In this document: positions 47,319-57,551 of the stretch, one piece after another | How the letters are laid out: each line of letters begins with the position of its first letter | Position numbering within the stretch: the stretch's first letter is position 1 | NCBI RefSeq assembly: GCF_000156175.1 | Contig: NZ_GG692710.1 | Span: 856,778-920,777, forward strand | Length of the DNA stretch: 64,000 nucleotides | Source of the DNA: Collinsella intestinalis DSM 13280 | GTDB lineage: Bacteria > Actinomycetota > Coriobacteriia > Coriobacteriales > Coriobacteriaceae | Direction of reading: 5' to 3' | The notes under the pieces: generated by a model | What the model saw: the letters and a program-made list of their open reading frames with translations, nothing else | Told to the model about the DNA's origin: nothing | Database searches by the model: none | Translations under genes and position numbers: made by a program

Positions 47319-49526
47319 ATGAGCATCACCTCCAACATCGCCACCACGGCCGCCGGCATCGCCCGCTGGGGCCTCCGCTCCGTCCTGCACCGCAGCGGCG
47401 GCGCCCTGCCCGGCAAAATCGGCCTGGCGATCGATCCGGAGCTCATCGCCCACCTCGCCGACCTGCTCGACGCGAGCGTCGTCGTCACCGGCACCAACGG
47501 AAAGACCACCACGACCAACCTCATCGCCGACACCGTTGCCGCAAGCGGCCTCACCTGCGTGTGCAACCGCGCGGGAAACAACATGGAGACCGGCATCACG
47601 GGCGCGCTGCTCGAGGCCAGCTCCGAGCGCCGTCGCACTGCGGGCACCGTGCGCGTAGGCGTGTTCGAATGCGACGAGCTCTACACGGTCCGCGTGCTCC
47701 CGCGCCTCAAGCCCACGCACTTCGTACTGCTCAACCTGTTCCGCGACCAGCTTGACCGCTACGGCGAGATCGACCACACGCAAGACGCGATCGCCAGCGC
47801 CCTGGCCTCCTCGCCCGAGACCATCCTCATCTTCAACGCCGACGATCCCCTGTGCACCGCCATCGCCGACCGCGTGCCCAACCCACGCGTGGCGTTCGGC
47901 ATCCAGGGAGCCACAGGAACTGAGACATCACGTATGGCCGAGTCGCGCTTTTGTGCCAAGTGCAATGCGGCGCTCGAATACGAATACCTGCAGTATGGCC
48001 AGCTCGGCGCCTACCGATGCCCCGCATGCGGCTGGGAGCGCCCCGAACTCGAGGCGTGGACGCACGACGTCACCCTCTCCGGAGACGGCTACTCGTTCTG
48101 CCTGCATCTGCCGGGCAACACGGCGGACCCCGCCCGTGAGCTCGCCCTTACCACCGCCTACAACGGCTTGTACATGGTGTACAACATCATGGCCGCCTGC
48201 ACCGCTGCCTGCGCCCTGGGCGCCGACCCCTCGCGCTTCCAGGACGTGCTCGATGCCTACGTCCCCACGGGCGGGCGCATGACGCGTTGGCGGGCCATGG
48301 GCCGCACGGCGGCGAGCGATCTCGCCAAGAACCCGGTCGGCTTCGACCGCCAAATTCAGCAGATCAAAGCCTCGAACGGCCGTCTCATGGCCTTTTTCCT
48401 GAACGATGCCGAAGCCGACGGTCGCGATGTCTCCTGGATTTGGGACGTCGACTTCGAGTGTCTCGCCGAAACTCCGGGGATTCGCGCCTTTGTGGGCGGC
48501 TCGCGTGCCAACGACCTACAGGTCCGCCTCAAATACGCCGACATTGACACCCAGATTGTGGAAAGCGTCGAACAGGCACTCGCATCCGTCACCGACGAAC
48601 CCGCCGGAGATGTTCTCTTCGCTGTCGCCAACTACACGGCGTTCCCGCCTGTTGTAGCCGACCTCAAACGCCTGAGCTCGGAAGATACGGGCATCACGGC
48701 GCCCCAGGCCGACCAGACCGCGCACGGCGAGCAGGCAGCGGTTGCCACAGGCGATGAGCTTCCCGCACCCGCCGTCCTCGACCGACCGCTTCGCATCGTC
48801 CACCTCTACCCAGATGCCCTGAACCTGTATGGAGATGGCGGCAATGCCATGGTCGTCGAACGGCGCTGCGCATGGCGCGGCATCCCCGCCAAAATCGACA
48901 ACGTTCACATGGGCGATGAGCTCGACCTCGCAACCGCCGACATCATCTTGATCGGCGGCGGCGCCGACCGCGACCAGCTCGCCGTCGCCCATGAGCTGCG
49001 TTCGCGGCGCGACGAGCTCAGCGCCTACGTCGAGGACGACGGCGTCATGCTCGCCATCTGCGGTAGCTACCAACTCCTCGGCCGCTCCTACTACATGGGT
49101 GATGACAAGATCGAAGGCCTGGGCATCATCGCAGCCGACACCGTCCGCGGCGACGGGCGCCTGACCGGCAACGTCGCGGTCAAAACCGAGCTTTCGAGCG
49201 ACCCATTCGTCGGCTTTGAAAACCACGGCGGCCGCACGTTCCTCGACGAGTGCGAGCACACGCTGGGCGTCTCGACGGTTCCCGGTACGGGCAACAACGG
49301 CAAGGACGGGCTCGAAGGCTGCCTGCATCGCAACCTGATCGGTACCTACCTGCACGGTCCCGCGCTCTCCAAGAACCCCGACCTCGCCGACTGGCTCATC
49401 GAACGAGCGCTCGAACGCCGCCACTCCGCCGGCGACGCACAGGCAGAAGCCCTGTTGCCGCTGTCCCCGCTCAATGACGATCGCGAGCTCTCGGCCCGCG
49501 CGGCCGCAATGAAGCTGCTGCCCTAA
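47319..49526 (+). CDS. murT-gatD: Lipid II isoglutaminyl synthase, single-chain MurT-GatD fusion
   Basis: 735-residue protein joining the two subunits that amidate the stem-peptide D-glutamate of lipid II. Residues 1-450 are MurT: Mur-ligase P-loop TGTNGKTTTT (57-66), a zinc ribbon with Cys212, 215, 234 and 237, and the DUF1727 C-domain (DLAKNPVGFDRQI, 334-346). A 40-residue Ala/Glu linker leads to GatD (491-690), a class I glutaminase with nucleophile Cys581 (AICGSYQLLG) and His679 (GTYLHG). In staphylococci and streptococci these are separate proteins. The ATG at 47319 follows CAGGAG. Confidence 0.9.
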   Translation: MSITSNIATTAAGIARWGLRSVLHRSGGALPGKIGLAIDPELIAHLADLLDASVVVTGTNGKTTTTNLIADTVAASGLTCVCNRAGNNMETGITGALLEASSERRRTAGTVRVGVFECDELYTVRVLPRLKPTHFVLLNLFRDQLDRYGEIDHTQDAIASALASSPETILIFNADDPLCTAIADRVPNPRVAFGIQGATGTETSRMAESRFCAKCNAALEYEYLQYGQLGAYRCPACGWERPELEAWTHDVTLSGDGYSFCLHLPGNTADPARELALTTAYNGLYMVYNIMAACTAACALGADPSRFQDVLDAYVPTGGRMTRWRAMGRTAASDLAKNPVGFDRQIQQIKASNGRLMAFFLNDAEADGRDVSWIWDVDFECLAETPGIRAFVGGSRANDLQVRLKYADIDTQIVESVEQALASVTDEPAGDVLFAVANYTAFPPVVADLKRLSSEDTGITAPQADQTAHGEQAAVATGDELPAPAVLDRPLRIVHLYPDALNLYGDGGNAMVVERRCAWRGIPAKIDNVHMGDELDLATADIILIGGGADRDQLAVAHELRSRRDELSAYVEDDGVMLAICGSYQLLGRSYYMGDDKIEGLGIIAADTVRGDGRLTGNVAVKTELSSDPFVGFENHGGRTFLDECEHTLGVSTVPGTGNNGKDGLEGCLHRNLIGTYLHGPALSKNPDLADWLIERALERRHSAGDAQAEALLPLSPLNDDRELSARAAAMKLLP

Positions 49527-49571
49527 GAGACGCTCGGCACCACCGCCCGCGCGATGCCTCGATATGAACGC

Positions 49572-49607
49572 AATCGGCCCCCATGCAACCATGGGGGCCG
49601 ATTTCAT
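49572..49607 (+). terminator. Terminator of the MurT-GatD cluster
   Basis: 14-bp perfect stem AATCGGCCCCCATG (49572-49585) / CATGGGGGCCGATT (49590-49603) with a CAAC loop, then TTTCATT on the plus strand. It separates the cluster from convergent bioY. Confidence 0.85.
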
Positions 49608-49633
49608 TCATATCGATCACGTGATGGGCGCTC

Positions 49634-50158
49634 TTATTTCACCACGCGCGCCACAGCGCAGCCCAAGCTCGCTCCGACTGCGACCTTAACCGCGTCGGGA
49701 ACCACAAAGGGGATCACCGCGATGGCGAGCGCCCCCGCAAGGTCGAGGTTCATGAGCGCCATGAGCTGGACAGTTCCGCACACATATGAAACGAGCACAA
49801 GCGCGGCCGCGCACACGAGCGCACGCGGATACGCCCCGATCCTGCCATCAAGCACTTTTGCCAACGCGCCCGCCAGCGCGCAGCCCAGGACAAAGCCCCA
49901 CAAAAACCCGCCCGTCGGACCGGCGAGCGCGCCGATGCCGCCGTTGAAGCCCGCGAAAACAGGCAGGCCCACCGCACCGAGCACGACATAGGCCAGCACC
50001 GTGAACACCGAGGTCGCCGGGTCGAGCACGGCCGGCACCATGGCGAGCACCAACGTCTGCAGCGTAAAGGGCACGGGACCGAGCGGCAGCATCACCTGAG
50101 CAGACACCGCCAGCAACGCCGTCATAACGCCCGCACGGGCAATGCGCTTCGTTTCCAT
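49634..50158 (-). CDS. bioY: Biotin transporter BioY (S component)
   Basis: 174-residue membrane protein with about six hydrophobic segments. The biotin-binding loops are recognisable: GPVPFTLQTL near residue 30 and GGIGALAGPTGGFLWGF near 75. It is an energy-coupling-factor substrate subunit that would use a shared EcfAA'T module (not in the window) or act alone. Single gene; the start follows an AGGAGGGG site. No BirA operator was seen. Confidence 0.93.
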   Translation of the reverse strand: METKRIARAGVMTALLAVSAQVMLPLGPVPFTLQTLVLAMVPAVLDPATSVFTVLAYVVLGAVGLPVFAGFNGGIGALAGPTGGFLWGFVLGCALAGALAKVLDGRIGAYPRALVCAAALVLVSYVCGTVQLMALMNLDLAGALAIAVIPFVVPDAVKVAVGASLGCAVARVVK

Positions 50159-50176
50159 CCCGGGACCCCTCCTATG

Positions 50177-50211
50177 AAAAGGACCCGCCCGGCGCGAAGC
50201 CGAGCGGGTCC
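50177..50211 (-). terminator. Terminator of tRNA-Glu
   Basis: GGACCCGC (50181-50188) / GCGGGTCC (50204-50211) with an inner stem, then TTTTC on the minus strand. Confidence 0.85.
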
Positions 50212-50222
50212 GGACACAGCAA

Positions 50223-50299
50223 TGGTGCCCCCAACGGGATTCGAACCCGTGATATCCACCTTGAAAGGGTGGCGTCCTAGGCCGCTAGACGATGGGGAC
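50223..50299 (-). tRNA. tRNA-Glu (anticodon TTC)
   Basis: 77-base tRNA with encoded CCA; acceptor GTCCCCA / TGGGGGC and anticodon loop CTTTCAA. Confidence 0.95.
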
Positions 50300-50309
50300 A
50301 GCGCGCTAG

Positions 50310-50339
50310 AGTATAGCAGAGACCTTAGACGTAGAACAA
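50310..50339 (-). promoter_or_regulatory. tRNA-Glu promoter
   Basis: Minus-strand TTGTTC (50334-50339) and TATACT (50310-50315) with 18 bp between. The -35 box lies in the last codons of glnN. Confidence 0.55.
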
Positions 50340-52415
50340 GATGTCATCGTAGGTCGGGACCGGCCAATAATCAGCCGCCACAATCTCCTCCATGGCGTCC
50401 ACCGCGGCGCGCAGGTCGGCCATGACGGGAGCGACCTCGTGCGCATAGCAATTTGCCTGCAACTGACCATCGGCGATGGCCTCGGCCTTGGCGTGAACCT
50501 CATCGAGGCGGGCGATGGACTCATTGATGGCGGTGATACCGTCGCACAGGTCGTTCAGCGTCGCCTGCTCATAAGCCATGGCGGCCTCGGCCCCCGCAGC
50601 GCGGATGGCCTCGAGGCCCTTGGCGACCTTGGTGGCGTACGCGGTGATGACCGGGCGGTACGTGCGGCGCGCCTCGCGGACCATGGTGGTCGCCTCGATG
50701 TTCATGAGCTTGTTGTACTTCTCGAGCTTCACCTCGTAGCGGCAGACAGCCTCGGCCTCGGTGAGCACACCCATCTCGCTGAAGAGCTTGATGTTCTTCT
50801 CGGCGACGAACGAGGGCAGCGCGTCGGCGGTTGTGCGGTAGTTGCACAGACCGCGGCGCTCGGCCTCCTGCTCCCATGCCTCGGAATACCCGTCGCCCGA
50901 GAACAGGATGCGGCGATGCGCGCGCAGGTGCTCGGCGCAGTAGGCCAGCGCGGCCTCCTGGAACTCATCGGCGGGCGTGCCCTCGAGCGCATCGGCGAAA
51001 TCGCGCAGAGATTCGGCAACCGCCGTATCGAGCACAGTGTTCGCATCGGAGACGTTGGCCTCCGATCCCACGGCGCGGAACTCGAACTTGTTGTTCGTGA
51101 AGGCGAAGGGGCTCGTACGGTTACGGTCGGTGTTGTCCTGCTCAAGGTTGGGCAGGATGACCGTGCCGAAAGTGAGCGTGTCGGTGGTGGCGTGAACGCT
51201 CGCCTCGCCGTCCATGATCATCTCGACGACCTCGGTGAGCTGGTCGCCCAGGAAGATGGACACGATCGCCGGCGGGGCCTCGTTGGCGCCCAGGCGATGA
51301 TCGTTGCCGCAGCTCGCGGTACTGGCGCGCAGGAGGTCCTGGTACTTGTCCACGGCCTCGATCACGGCGGTGAGGAAGACGATGAACTGCAGGTTCTCCA
51401 GCGGCGTGTCGCCGGGCTCGAGCAGGTTCTCGTCGGCGGTGCCGAGCGACCAGTTGTTGTGCTTGCCGCTTCCGTTGATGCCCTCGAACGGCTTCTCGTG
51501 CAGCAGGCACACGAGGTCGTGGCGGCTGGCGATGAGCTTCATCTTCTCCATCATGAGGAGGTTGTTATCCACCGAGGCGTTGAGCTCAGAGTATACGGGC
51601 GCGAGCTCATGCTGACAGGGCGCGACCTCGTTGTGCTTGGTCTTGGACGGAATGCCCAATGACCACAGTTCGTCGTCGAGGTCCTTCATGTAGGCCGAGA
51701 CGGTGGGGCGGATGGCGCCGAAGTAGTGTTCCTCGAGCTCCTGCCCCTTGGCGGGGGCGGCGCCGAACAACGTCCTGCCGCAAATGACCAGGTCGCGACG
51801 CTTCCGATATGCGTCCTTCTTGATGAGGAAGTACTCCTGCTCGTCACCCACATAAGGCACCACGCGCTTCGGATGCTTGCCGAAGAGGGCGAGCACGCGC
51901 TTGGCCTGCTCGTCCAGCGCCGTCATCGAGCGCAGCAGCGGGGTCTTCTTGTCGAGCGCCTCGCCCGTGTAGGAGCAAAACGCGGTGGGGATGCACAGGA
52001 CGTCGTCCTTGATGAACGCCGGGCTCGTGGCGTCCCAGGCGGTGTAGCCGCGGGCCTCGAACGTGGCGCGCAGGCCGCCGTTGGGGAAGCTCGACGCGTC
52101 GGACTCGCCCTTGATCAGGGCTTTGCCGGAAAACTTGGTAATGGCGGTGCCGTCGTGGTTGGGCTCGAGGAAGCTGTCGTGCTTCTCGCTCGTGATACCC
52201 GAAAGCGGCTGGAACCAGTGGGCGTAGTGGGTGGCGCCCTTGGAGATTGCCCACTCCTTCATGGCGTGGGCCACGGCGTTCGCCACGTCCAAATCAAGCG
52301 GCTCACCGCCTTCGATGGTGGCGGCGAGTTTTTTGTACACGTCCTTGGGGAGCCACTTCTTCATGACGTCTTCGGAGAAAACCATCGTGCCGAAGCGTTC
52401 GGTAAGGTCGGCCAT
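50325..52415 (-). CDS. glnN: Glutamine synthetase type III
   Basis: 696-residue GSIII enzyme that makes glutamine from glutamate, ammonia and ATP. Signatures include [12 protein letters not shown] near the start, GDEQEYFLI (metal-binding glutamates), [16 protein letters not shown] and [13 protein letters not shown], then a long C-terminal helical region. This form is typical of anaerobic Bacteroidetes and clostridia. The ATG at 52415 is chosen over one two codons earlier, which would sit on the ribosome site AAAGGA. No GlnR/TnrA-type operator was noticed. Confidence 0.95.
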   Translation of the reverse strand: MADLTERFGTMVFSEDVMKKWLPKDVYKKLAATIEGGEPLDLDVANAVAHAMKEWAISKGATHYAHWFQPLSGITSEKHDSFLEPNHDGTAITKFSGKALIKGESDASSFPNGGLRATFEARGYTAWDATSPAFIKDDVLCIPTAFCSYTGEALDKKTPLLRSMTALDEQAKRVLALFGKHPKRVVPYVGDEQEYFLIKKDAYRKRRDLVICGRTLFGAAPAKGQELEEHYFGAIRPTVSAYMKDLDDELWSLGIPSKTKHNEVAPCQHELAPVYSELNASVDNNLLMMEKMKLIASRHDLVCLLHEKPFEGINGSGKHNNWSLGTADENLLEPGDTPLENLQFIVFLTAVIEAVDKYQDLLRASTASCGNDHRLGANEAPPAIVSIFLGDQLTEVVEMIMDGEASVHATTDTLTFGTVILPNLEQDNTDRNRTSPFAFTNNKFEFRAVGSEANVSDANTVLDTAVAESLRDFADALEGTPADEFQEAALAYCAEHLRAHRRILFSGDGYSEAWEQEAERRGLCNYRTTADALPSFVAEKNIKLFSEMGVLTEAEAVCRYEVKLEKYNKLMNIEATTMVREARRTYRPVITAYATKVAKGLEAIRAAGAEAAMAYEQATLNDLCDGITAINESIARLDEVHAKAEAIADGQLQANCYAHEVAPVMADLRAAVDAMEEIVAADYWPVPTYDDILFYV

Positions 52416-52516
52416 GTGCATCCTTTCGCATACAAGGCGCGGTCGAGGCGCCGGGTCCTGGGGTCCGCCCGCAGGTCGCGCCGATTGTCGGACGCGACCA
52501 CGTGACGGTGAAAGCG

Positions 52517-53881
52517 CTAGTTCTTCAAAGAGTTCATGGGGGCGGGGAAACGACCGCCGCGGTGCGCGAACACCGTGCCGGCATGGCTGTTCACCGGCAT
52601 GACAGGCGCACGGCCGAACAGTCCGCCGTAATCGACGGACTCACCGACGCCCTTGCCGATCGCCGGAATGATACGCACGGCGGTGGTCTTGTTATTGATG
52701 ACACCGATGGCCATCTCGTCGGCGATGATGCCGGCGATGGTCTCCACGTCCGTGTCGCCGGGAACCGCGATCATGTCGAGGCCCACCGAGCAGACGCACG
52801 TCATCGCCTCGAGCTTTTCGAGGGAAAGGGCACCGGCCTCGGCGGCCTCGATCATGCCGGCGTCCTCGGACACCGGGATGAAGGCGCCGGACAGGCCGCC
52901 CACGCTGGAGCTCGCCATGACGCCGCCCTTCTTCACGCAGTCGTTCAGCAGGGCGAGGGCAGCGGTCGTACCGGGACCGCCGCACTGGCCCACGCCGATG
53001 ATCTCGAGAATGCGGGCCACGGAATCTCCCACAGCGGGCGTGGGGGCAAGTGACAGATCGACGATGCCCTTCTCGACACCCAGGCGACGCGAGGCCTCGC
53101 GGCTCATGAGTTCACCAGCACGGGTAATCTTGAAGGCGGTCTGCTTGATACGCTCCGCGACCTGCATCATATCGGCATCGGCCGGCAGCTCCTCAAGCGC
53201 GGCGGCCATAACGCCCGGTCCCGAAACACCGACGTTGATCACGGCGTCGGCCTCACCGGATCCGTGCACGGCGCCCGCCATGAACGGCGAGTCCTCGACC
53301 ATGTTCGCAAAGCAGACGAATTTGGAAGCGCCCACGCACTCGCGGTCGGCGGTGAGCTTAGCCGCGTCGACGATGGTCTGGGCGGCCATGAAGACCGCAT
53401 CCATATTGATGCCAGCACGCAGCGTCGCCACATTGACGCTCGAGCACACGCGGCTCGTCTCGGCGAGGGCGCGCGGGATGCACTTCATGAGACGACGATC
53501 CGCATCGCCGATGCCCTTGTGCACCAGCGCCGAGTAGCCCCCGAGATAATCGATGCCAAGCGTCTCCGCGGCTCGATCGAGAGCATGGGCAAGCGGGACG
53601 AGGTCCTCGTCAGAACAGGCGGATGCGATCTGGGCAACCGGAGTAACCGCCACGCGCTTGTTGACGATCGGAATACCGTATTCGCGCTCAAGCCCCTCTG
53701 CAGTCTCGACAAGGTGCTCGGCAGTACGCGTCACATGGTCGTACACCTTCGTGCACATGCGCTCCAAGTTATCATCCGCACAGCCCATGAGCGAGATGCC
53801 CATGGTGATCGTGCGGATGTCCAAATTGTGCTCTGAGACCATACCGCGCGTCTCGGCTATCTCCTGGGGCGTGATGGACAT
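52517..53881 (-). CDS. DUF711 / UPF0210 (PFL-like) protein
   Basis: 454-residue soluble protein. It matches the UPF0210 family with [16 protein letters not shown] at the start, [17 protein letters not shown], then [15 protein letters not shown] and [16 protein letters not shown]. The family is related to glycyl-radical (PFL) folds, but the function is unknown. It is usually encoded next to a small ACT-domain protein; none is present here. The ATG at 53881 follows AAAGGAG. It lies 101 bases upstream of glnN on the same strand. Confidence 0.9.
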   Translation of the reverse strand: MSITPQEIAETRGMVSEHNLDIRTITMGISLMGCADDNLERMCTKVYDHVTRTAEHLVETAEGLEREYGIPIVNKRVAVTPVAQIASACSDEDLVPLAHALDRAAETLGIDYLGGYSALVHKGIGDADRRLMKCIPRALAETSRVCSSVNVATLRAGINMDAVFMAAQTIVDAAKLTADRECVGASKFVCFANMVEDSPFMAGAVHGSGEADAVINVGVSGPGVMAAALEELPADADMMQVAERIKQTAFKITRAGELMSREASRRLGVEKGIVDLSLAPTPAVGDSVARILEIIGVGQCGGPGTTAALALLNDCVKKGGVMASSSVGGLSGAFIPVSEDAGMIEAAEAGALSLEKLEAMTCVCSVGLDMIAVPGDTDVETIAGIIADEMAIGVINNKTTAVRIIPAIGKGVGESVDYGGLFGRAPVMPVNSHAGTVFAHRGGRFPAPMNSLKN

Positions 53882-54140
53882 GGCGGCTCCTTTGGCGAAT
53901 ATCATGCTTGCACGTGTTCAACCATTCTAGCGTTCCCGAACCCACCATGCCGCCCCCATACCTCACGAAACATAAGAAGTGACATGAGCCTTCATGCGGT
54001 CCTTGCCCCCTCCCCGGTCACCGGCGTGAGAGCCTCGTGGAGGCGTATCTCCCCGGTACCGTGCGCGCTTGCCGACGTGCCTCCACTGCGCTATCGTTTA
54101 CCTGCTGAAATCATTACCTCCGCAGAAAGCGAGCGAATAC

Positions 54141-54440
54141 ATGGCTCTCACCGGCAAGCAGGTCCGCCAGCTCCGCGCCCTCGCGCACCACCTCAACCCC
54201 GTCGTCCATATCGGCAAAGCCGACGTGACCGACGCCATCGCCAAGCAGGCCGAGGAAGCGCTCGACGCCCACGAGCTCATCAAGTGCTCCGTCCAGGACG
54301 GCAGCCTGCTCTCCTGCCGTGAGGCGGCCGACCAGCTCGCCGAGCTTGTGGGTGCCGAGGTCGTCCAGGTTATCGGCCACCGTTTCTCCCTGTATCGTGC
54401 GAGCAGCCGTAAGGACATCGAGCACATCAAGCTCGATTAA
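54141..54440 (+). CDS. yhbY: YhbY family RNA-binding protein
   Basis: 99-residue CRM-domain protein (LTGKQVRQLRALAHHLNPVVHIGK, then ALDAHELIKCSV and VVQVIGHRFSLYR) associated with 50S subunit assembly. The ATG at 54141 begins the conserved domain; only a weak GAAAG lies upstream. A single gene followed by a strong terminator. Confidence 0.92.
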   Translation: MALTGKQVRQLRALAHHLNPVVHIGKADVTDAIAKQAEEALDAHELIKCSVQDGSLLSCREAADQLAELVGAEVVQVIGHRFSLYRASSRKDIEHIKLD

Positions 54441-54496
54441 AGCGCTGCCGGTGGCGGGCCGCACAAACGCCCCGCCTTCGCCATCTCTCACTCACC

Positions 54497-54529
54497 AGGA
54501 GGCGCACCATCGGGTGCGCCTCCTTTTTT
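54497..54529 (+). terminator. Terminator of yhbY
   Basis: 12-bp perfect stem AGGAGGCGCACC (54497-54508) / GGTGCGCCTCCT (54513-54524) with a 4-base loop, then six Ts. It lies between convergent genes. Confidence 0.92.
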
Positions 54530-54539
54530 CCCATCGCAA

Positions 54540-57500
54540 TCAAAGCATGGTCTGCATCCCCGATCGACCGATGATCGACTCATAGGTCATCCTCGTCTCT
54601 TCCTCAGGTATCGATCCAAGCTCCTGCTCGAGCAGATGCAGATGGCTGTTGTAAAGCTCCACGATCTCCCTGCGCCTTCCCGTCTTGTCGTAAATCCTCA
54701 TGGCGCACCTGATAACGTCCTCGCGCAAGGGTGCCTGTCGCAGCGCCGCCTCCACGAGCCAGGATGCCGACGGCAGATCGTCCATCTCAAGGGCGGCCTC
54801 GATTCCGCGCACCATGCAATCCGCGAACTTCATCTGATAGACGCGACGAACTCGCAGGTAATACGATGTGTTTCCGCTCTCCGGCACATAAAGGGGGCCT
54901 TTATATATCTCTTCGATCTTCAGACATGTCTCGATAATCTCACGCGATGAGGTTCCCGTCCTCCTCAGAAGCACGTCGCGGGCGAGCGCGTCGAAGCACG
55001 CGGTATCCGACACAACGTATTCCATGTTCAACGCAACCCCCTCGCCCTGCGTGAGAACATATTGCGGCCCATCCGCATGCTGCCCAAACGCAGCGCGAAG
55101 CGAGCTCAGCGAGGAATACATGGACTCCCGCGCATGCTTGTAGTCCTTATCCGGCCACATCTCTTCCATGATCACCTGGCGACCCACGAAATTGCCCCCA
55201 GCAAGCGCGAGACGTGCTGCGATCACGCACGCCTTCTTCCTTCGCCATAGCGCATCGGTGAGCGTATGCCCGTTGCGCATCGCCTGAAATCCACCGAACA
55301 AGCTGATCGTTACCCGGCCCAACCGTTGGCCTGATTCGACCGACGCCACGTCGAACAGGGCCGGCGCCCCCGCATCTGAGCGCTTCCCTTCCGGCGCGGC
55401 CTCACTGAAACTCTCGGGCAGCATACGCGCCACGGGCATCGCACGCTCCCCGACCGCCCTGATGAGCTGACGTGCCCGCGCGCGAATCCCCTCATCAAGC
55501 AGAAGCGGACGACGCAGGGAGCACCATGCCGATAGCTCGGGAAGTCGAGAAGTCGCCGAGAGCAGCATTGCGACGGTCCAAGCATCCACGACCGTGCACT
55601 CGCCCTCCCCCGCATCGAGCTCGTCAGCCTCCTCGTTAAGCACGACATGCGAGGAATTGAGCAAATGTGCGGCGCACTCCAAGAAGCTCGCCCAGGCCAG
55701 GACAAAGCCTTGATCGGGGGACGCGAGCTTCTTCACCTGTTGGGCGCGGAACTGAGCACTCACGATCTGCCCGACCGCCAGATCTTGCCACCCCTCACCG
55801 ACCAGGCAATACAGCTGCATGGCGAAATCGGAGCATCGAACGGAAGCCGTGCCCCCGTCAACGAACGCGCGCTCGTCCACCACGGGCAAACCTGCCATCA
55901 GACGACAGGTCGAGCCAACCACGCGGACATATGACGCAATTGGGTCGAGATGCCGCCCCGTCAACAACCGGGCCACTTCCTGCAGATGGTTATCGAGCGC
56001 GCGAGCATCTCCCACATCGCCTTTGAATGCGTCGAGAAGAATTCGATCGCACGCGAGGAGGACTCCTGGTATCGAGATACCCTTCGCGCCGAGGGAAGCC
56101 TCATTGATTCCCATGCCCTCATCGATGCTCACCGCCCCGTCTCCGGCCATGATGCGCTTCTGCACACGGACATGGAGCTCCAGTTGTCGCGAGGCCACCG
56201 TCTCGCAATCATGCCCCTTCCCATGATTCAGGTCAGGAAGCGCCACTCCCGAGCAATCGCTCCAGACTGCGGCCATAGCCGTTGACTCACGCCAAGCACT
56301 CGGGCTCACCTCATCCAGAATCTCCGACGAGCGTCTGCGCAGCTCCGCCGCCATAATTCGGGCAGCCCGGTAATCCCCGCGCTCCAGCGCGCACAGGTAC
56401 AGGGCCAGAACAACGCCTATTTGAATCGAACAAACCGCAGCGCCGCCCATACGTTCCACCAACGCGGTCAGAAACGCCCCATTGCCGCTCAACGCACACG
56501 CTGTGGGATATTCGGCGATGAGCGCCGTCGCATCCCCCTCTCGCTCGAACATGCGCATCAACGCAACGGCTCCGTCGATATTGCCCACTTCCAACATCAT
56601 CTTCGCCGCGCGGACCGCATACAGCGGACGTGCGTGCACGAGCTCACATTTCAGCTCAGAAAACGGGACTCCGCGGTTTGACATGCATCGGTACGCGTCT
56701 CCCTTCGCATCGAACCCGAAAATCGGATACTCCCGAGCCAGGCGAAGCCAACTGTCCTTACGCACACGCATGCCTGCGCGATCGAAATCTCGAATGCTGC
56801 CAAAACCGCTCATGATGAGCAGGCACACGGTCCGATACAGGGAATCCCTGCTCCTCCTCAATTCGCATACGACGCCTCGATACAACTCGACTGTCGCGTT
56901 TTCAAAGGCAACCGACATCTCGTCGATCGACGTCGCATCTCCCAACATCGCCACAAGACGCGGGACCCCCTGAGTCAGCCCGTACACATCCAACCCGCTC
57001 GCAATCGAAAGCTTGCGTGCCCACGCCGGATATTCACGGGGTTTCACCAACAGCGACTGGGCCGTAATCTTGTACGAATCCCCCATGGCCGCCACAAACG
57101 CCCTGTTGCTCGGTCGGCAGGTCACCACTATTTCGAAGCCTTCACCCCTCATGGAGCGCAGCAGGCCGACCATCGCCTCGATGCCGTGTTCTTGCAGTGT
57201 CGTCAGGTTGTCGAGCGCGATAAGCGGCCTCATGCGGGGATCGAGATCCTCCGACAGTCGCTTGATCGACTCATACGCCTGCACCTCGTCGAGGCCCTCC
57301 AGGTCCAGCATGCGGGCTGACCCTCTCTCAATGCGCGACCGCACTTCTGCGACGCGCTGAACAAGTAATGTCGTCTTGCCAAAACCATCTGGCGCGACAA
57401 TAACCGTGATGCCGGCTTCCTCTCCCTGTGTCCTCAGATCTCGAAGCAAGCGCTCGCGGTGCACCAAGCGCTCTGCGGGCACGACCGGGCCGCCCTCGTG

Positions 57501-57551
57501 CGCCGATCCGTCCACATATACCTCTCGATCCCTTTCTTCTCGCTCAGCCAT
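54540..57551 (-). CDS. SARP/STAND-type transcriptional regulator (BTAD domain)
   Basis: 1003-residue cytoplasmic regulator. An N-terminal STAND-like NTPase has Walker A APDGFGKTT (53-61) and the Walker B-like PLIALDNLT. A long helical middle follows (about 300-720). An OmpR-type winged helix (ISLFGGFQAMRNG...WRRKKACVIAARLALAGG, then MWPDKDYKHARESMYSSLSSLR) leads to a C-terminal bacterial transcriptional activator (BTAD/TPR) domain. The ATG at 57551 follows AAGGGAAGG. It stands alone with no obvious target operon next to it. Confidence 0.8.
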   Translation of the reverse strand: MAEREERDREVYVDGSAHEGGPVVPAERLVHRERLLRDLRTQGEEAGITVIVAPDGFGKTTLLVQRVAEVRSRIERGSARMLDLEGLDEVQAYESIKRLSEDLDPRMRPLIALDNLTTLQEHGIEAMVGLLRSMRGEGFEIVVTCRPSNRAFVAAMGDSYKITAQSLLVKPREYPAWARKLSIASGLDVYGLTQGVPRLVAMLGDATSIDEMSVAFENATVELYRGVVCELRRSRDSLYRTVCLLIMSGFGSIRDFDRAGMRVRKDSWLRLAREYPIFGFDAKGDAYRCMSNRGVPFSELKCELVHARPLYAVRAAKMMLEVGNIDGAVALMRMFEREGDATALIAEYPTACALSGNGAFLTALVERMGGAAVCSIQIGVVLALYLCALERGDYRAARIMAAELRRRSSEILDEVSPSAWRESTAMAAVWSDCSGVALPDLNHGKGHDCETVASRQLELHVRVQKRIMAGDGAVSIDEGMGINEASLGAKGISIPGVLLACDRILLDAFKGDVGDARALDNHLQEVARLLTGRHLDPIASYVRVVGSTCRLMAGLPVVDERAFVDGGTASVRCSDFAMQLYCLVGEGWQDLAVGQIVSAQFRAQQVKKLASPDQGFVLAWASFLECAAHLLNSSHVVLNEEADELDAGEGECTVVDAWTVAMLLSATSRLPELSAWCSLRRPLLLDEGIRARARQLIRAVGERAMPVARMLPESFSEAAPEGKRSDAGAPALFDVASVESGQRLGRVTISLFGGFQAMRNGHTLTDALWRRKKACVIAARLALAGGNFVGRQVIMEEMWPDKDYKHARESMYSSLSSLRAAFGQHADGPQYVLTQGEGVALNMEYVVSDTACFDALARDVLLRRTGTSSREIIETCLKIEEIYKGPLYVPESGNTSYYLRVRRVYQMKFADCMVRGIEAALEMDDLPSASWLVEAALRQAPLREDVIRCAMRIYDKTGRRREIVELYNSHLHLLEQELGSIPEEETRMTYESIIGRSGMQTML

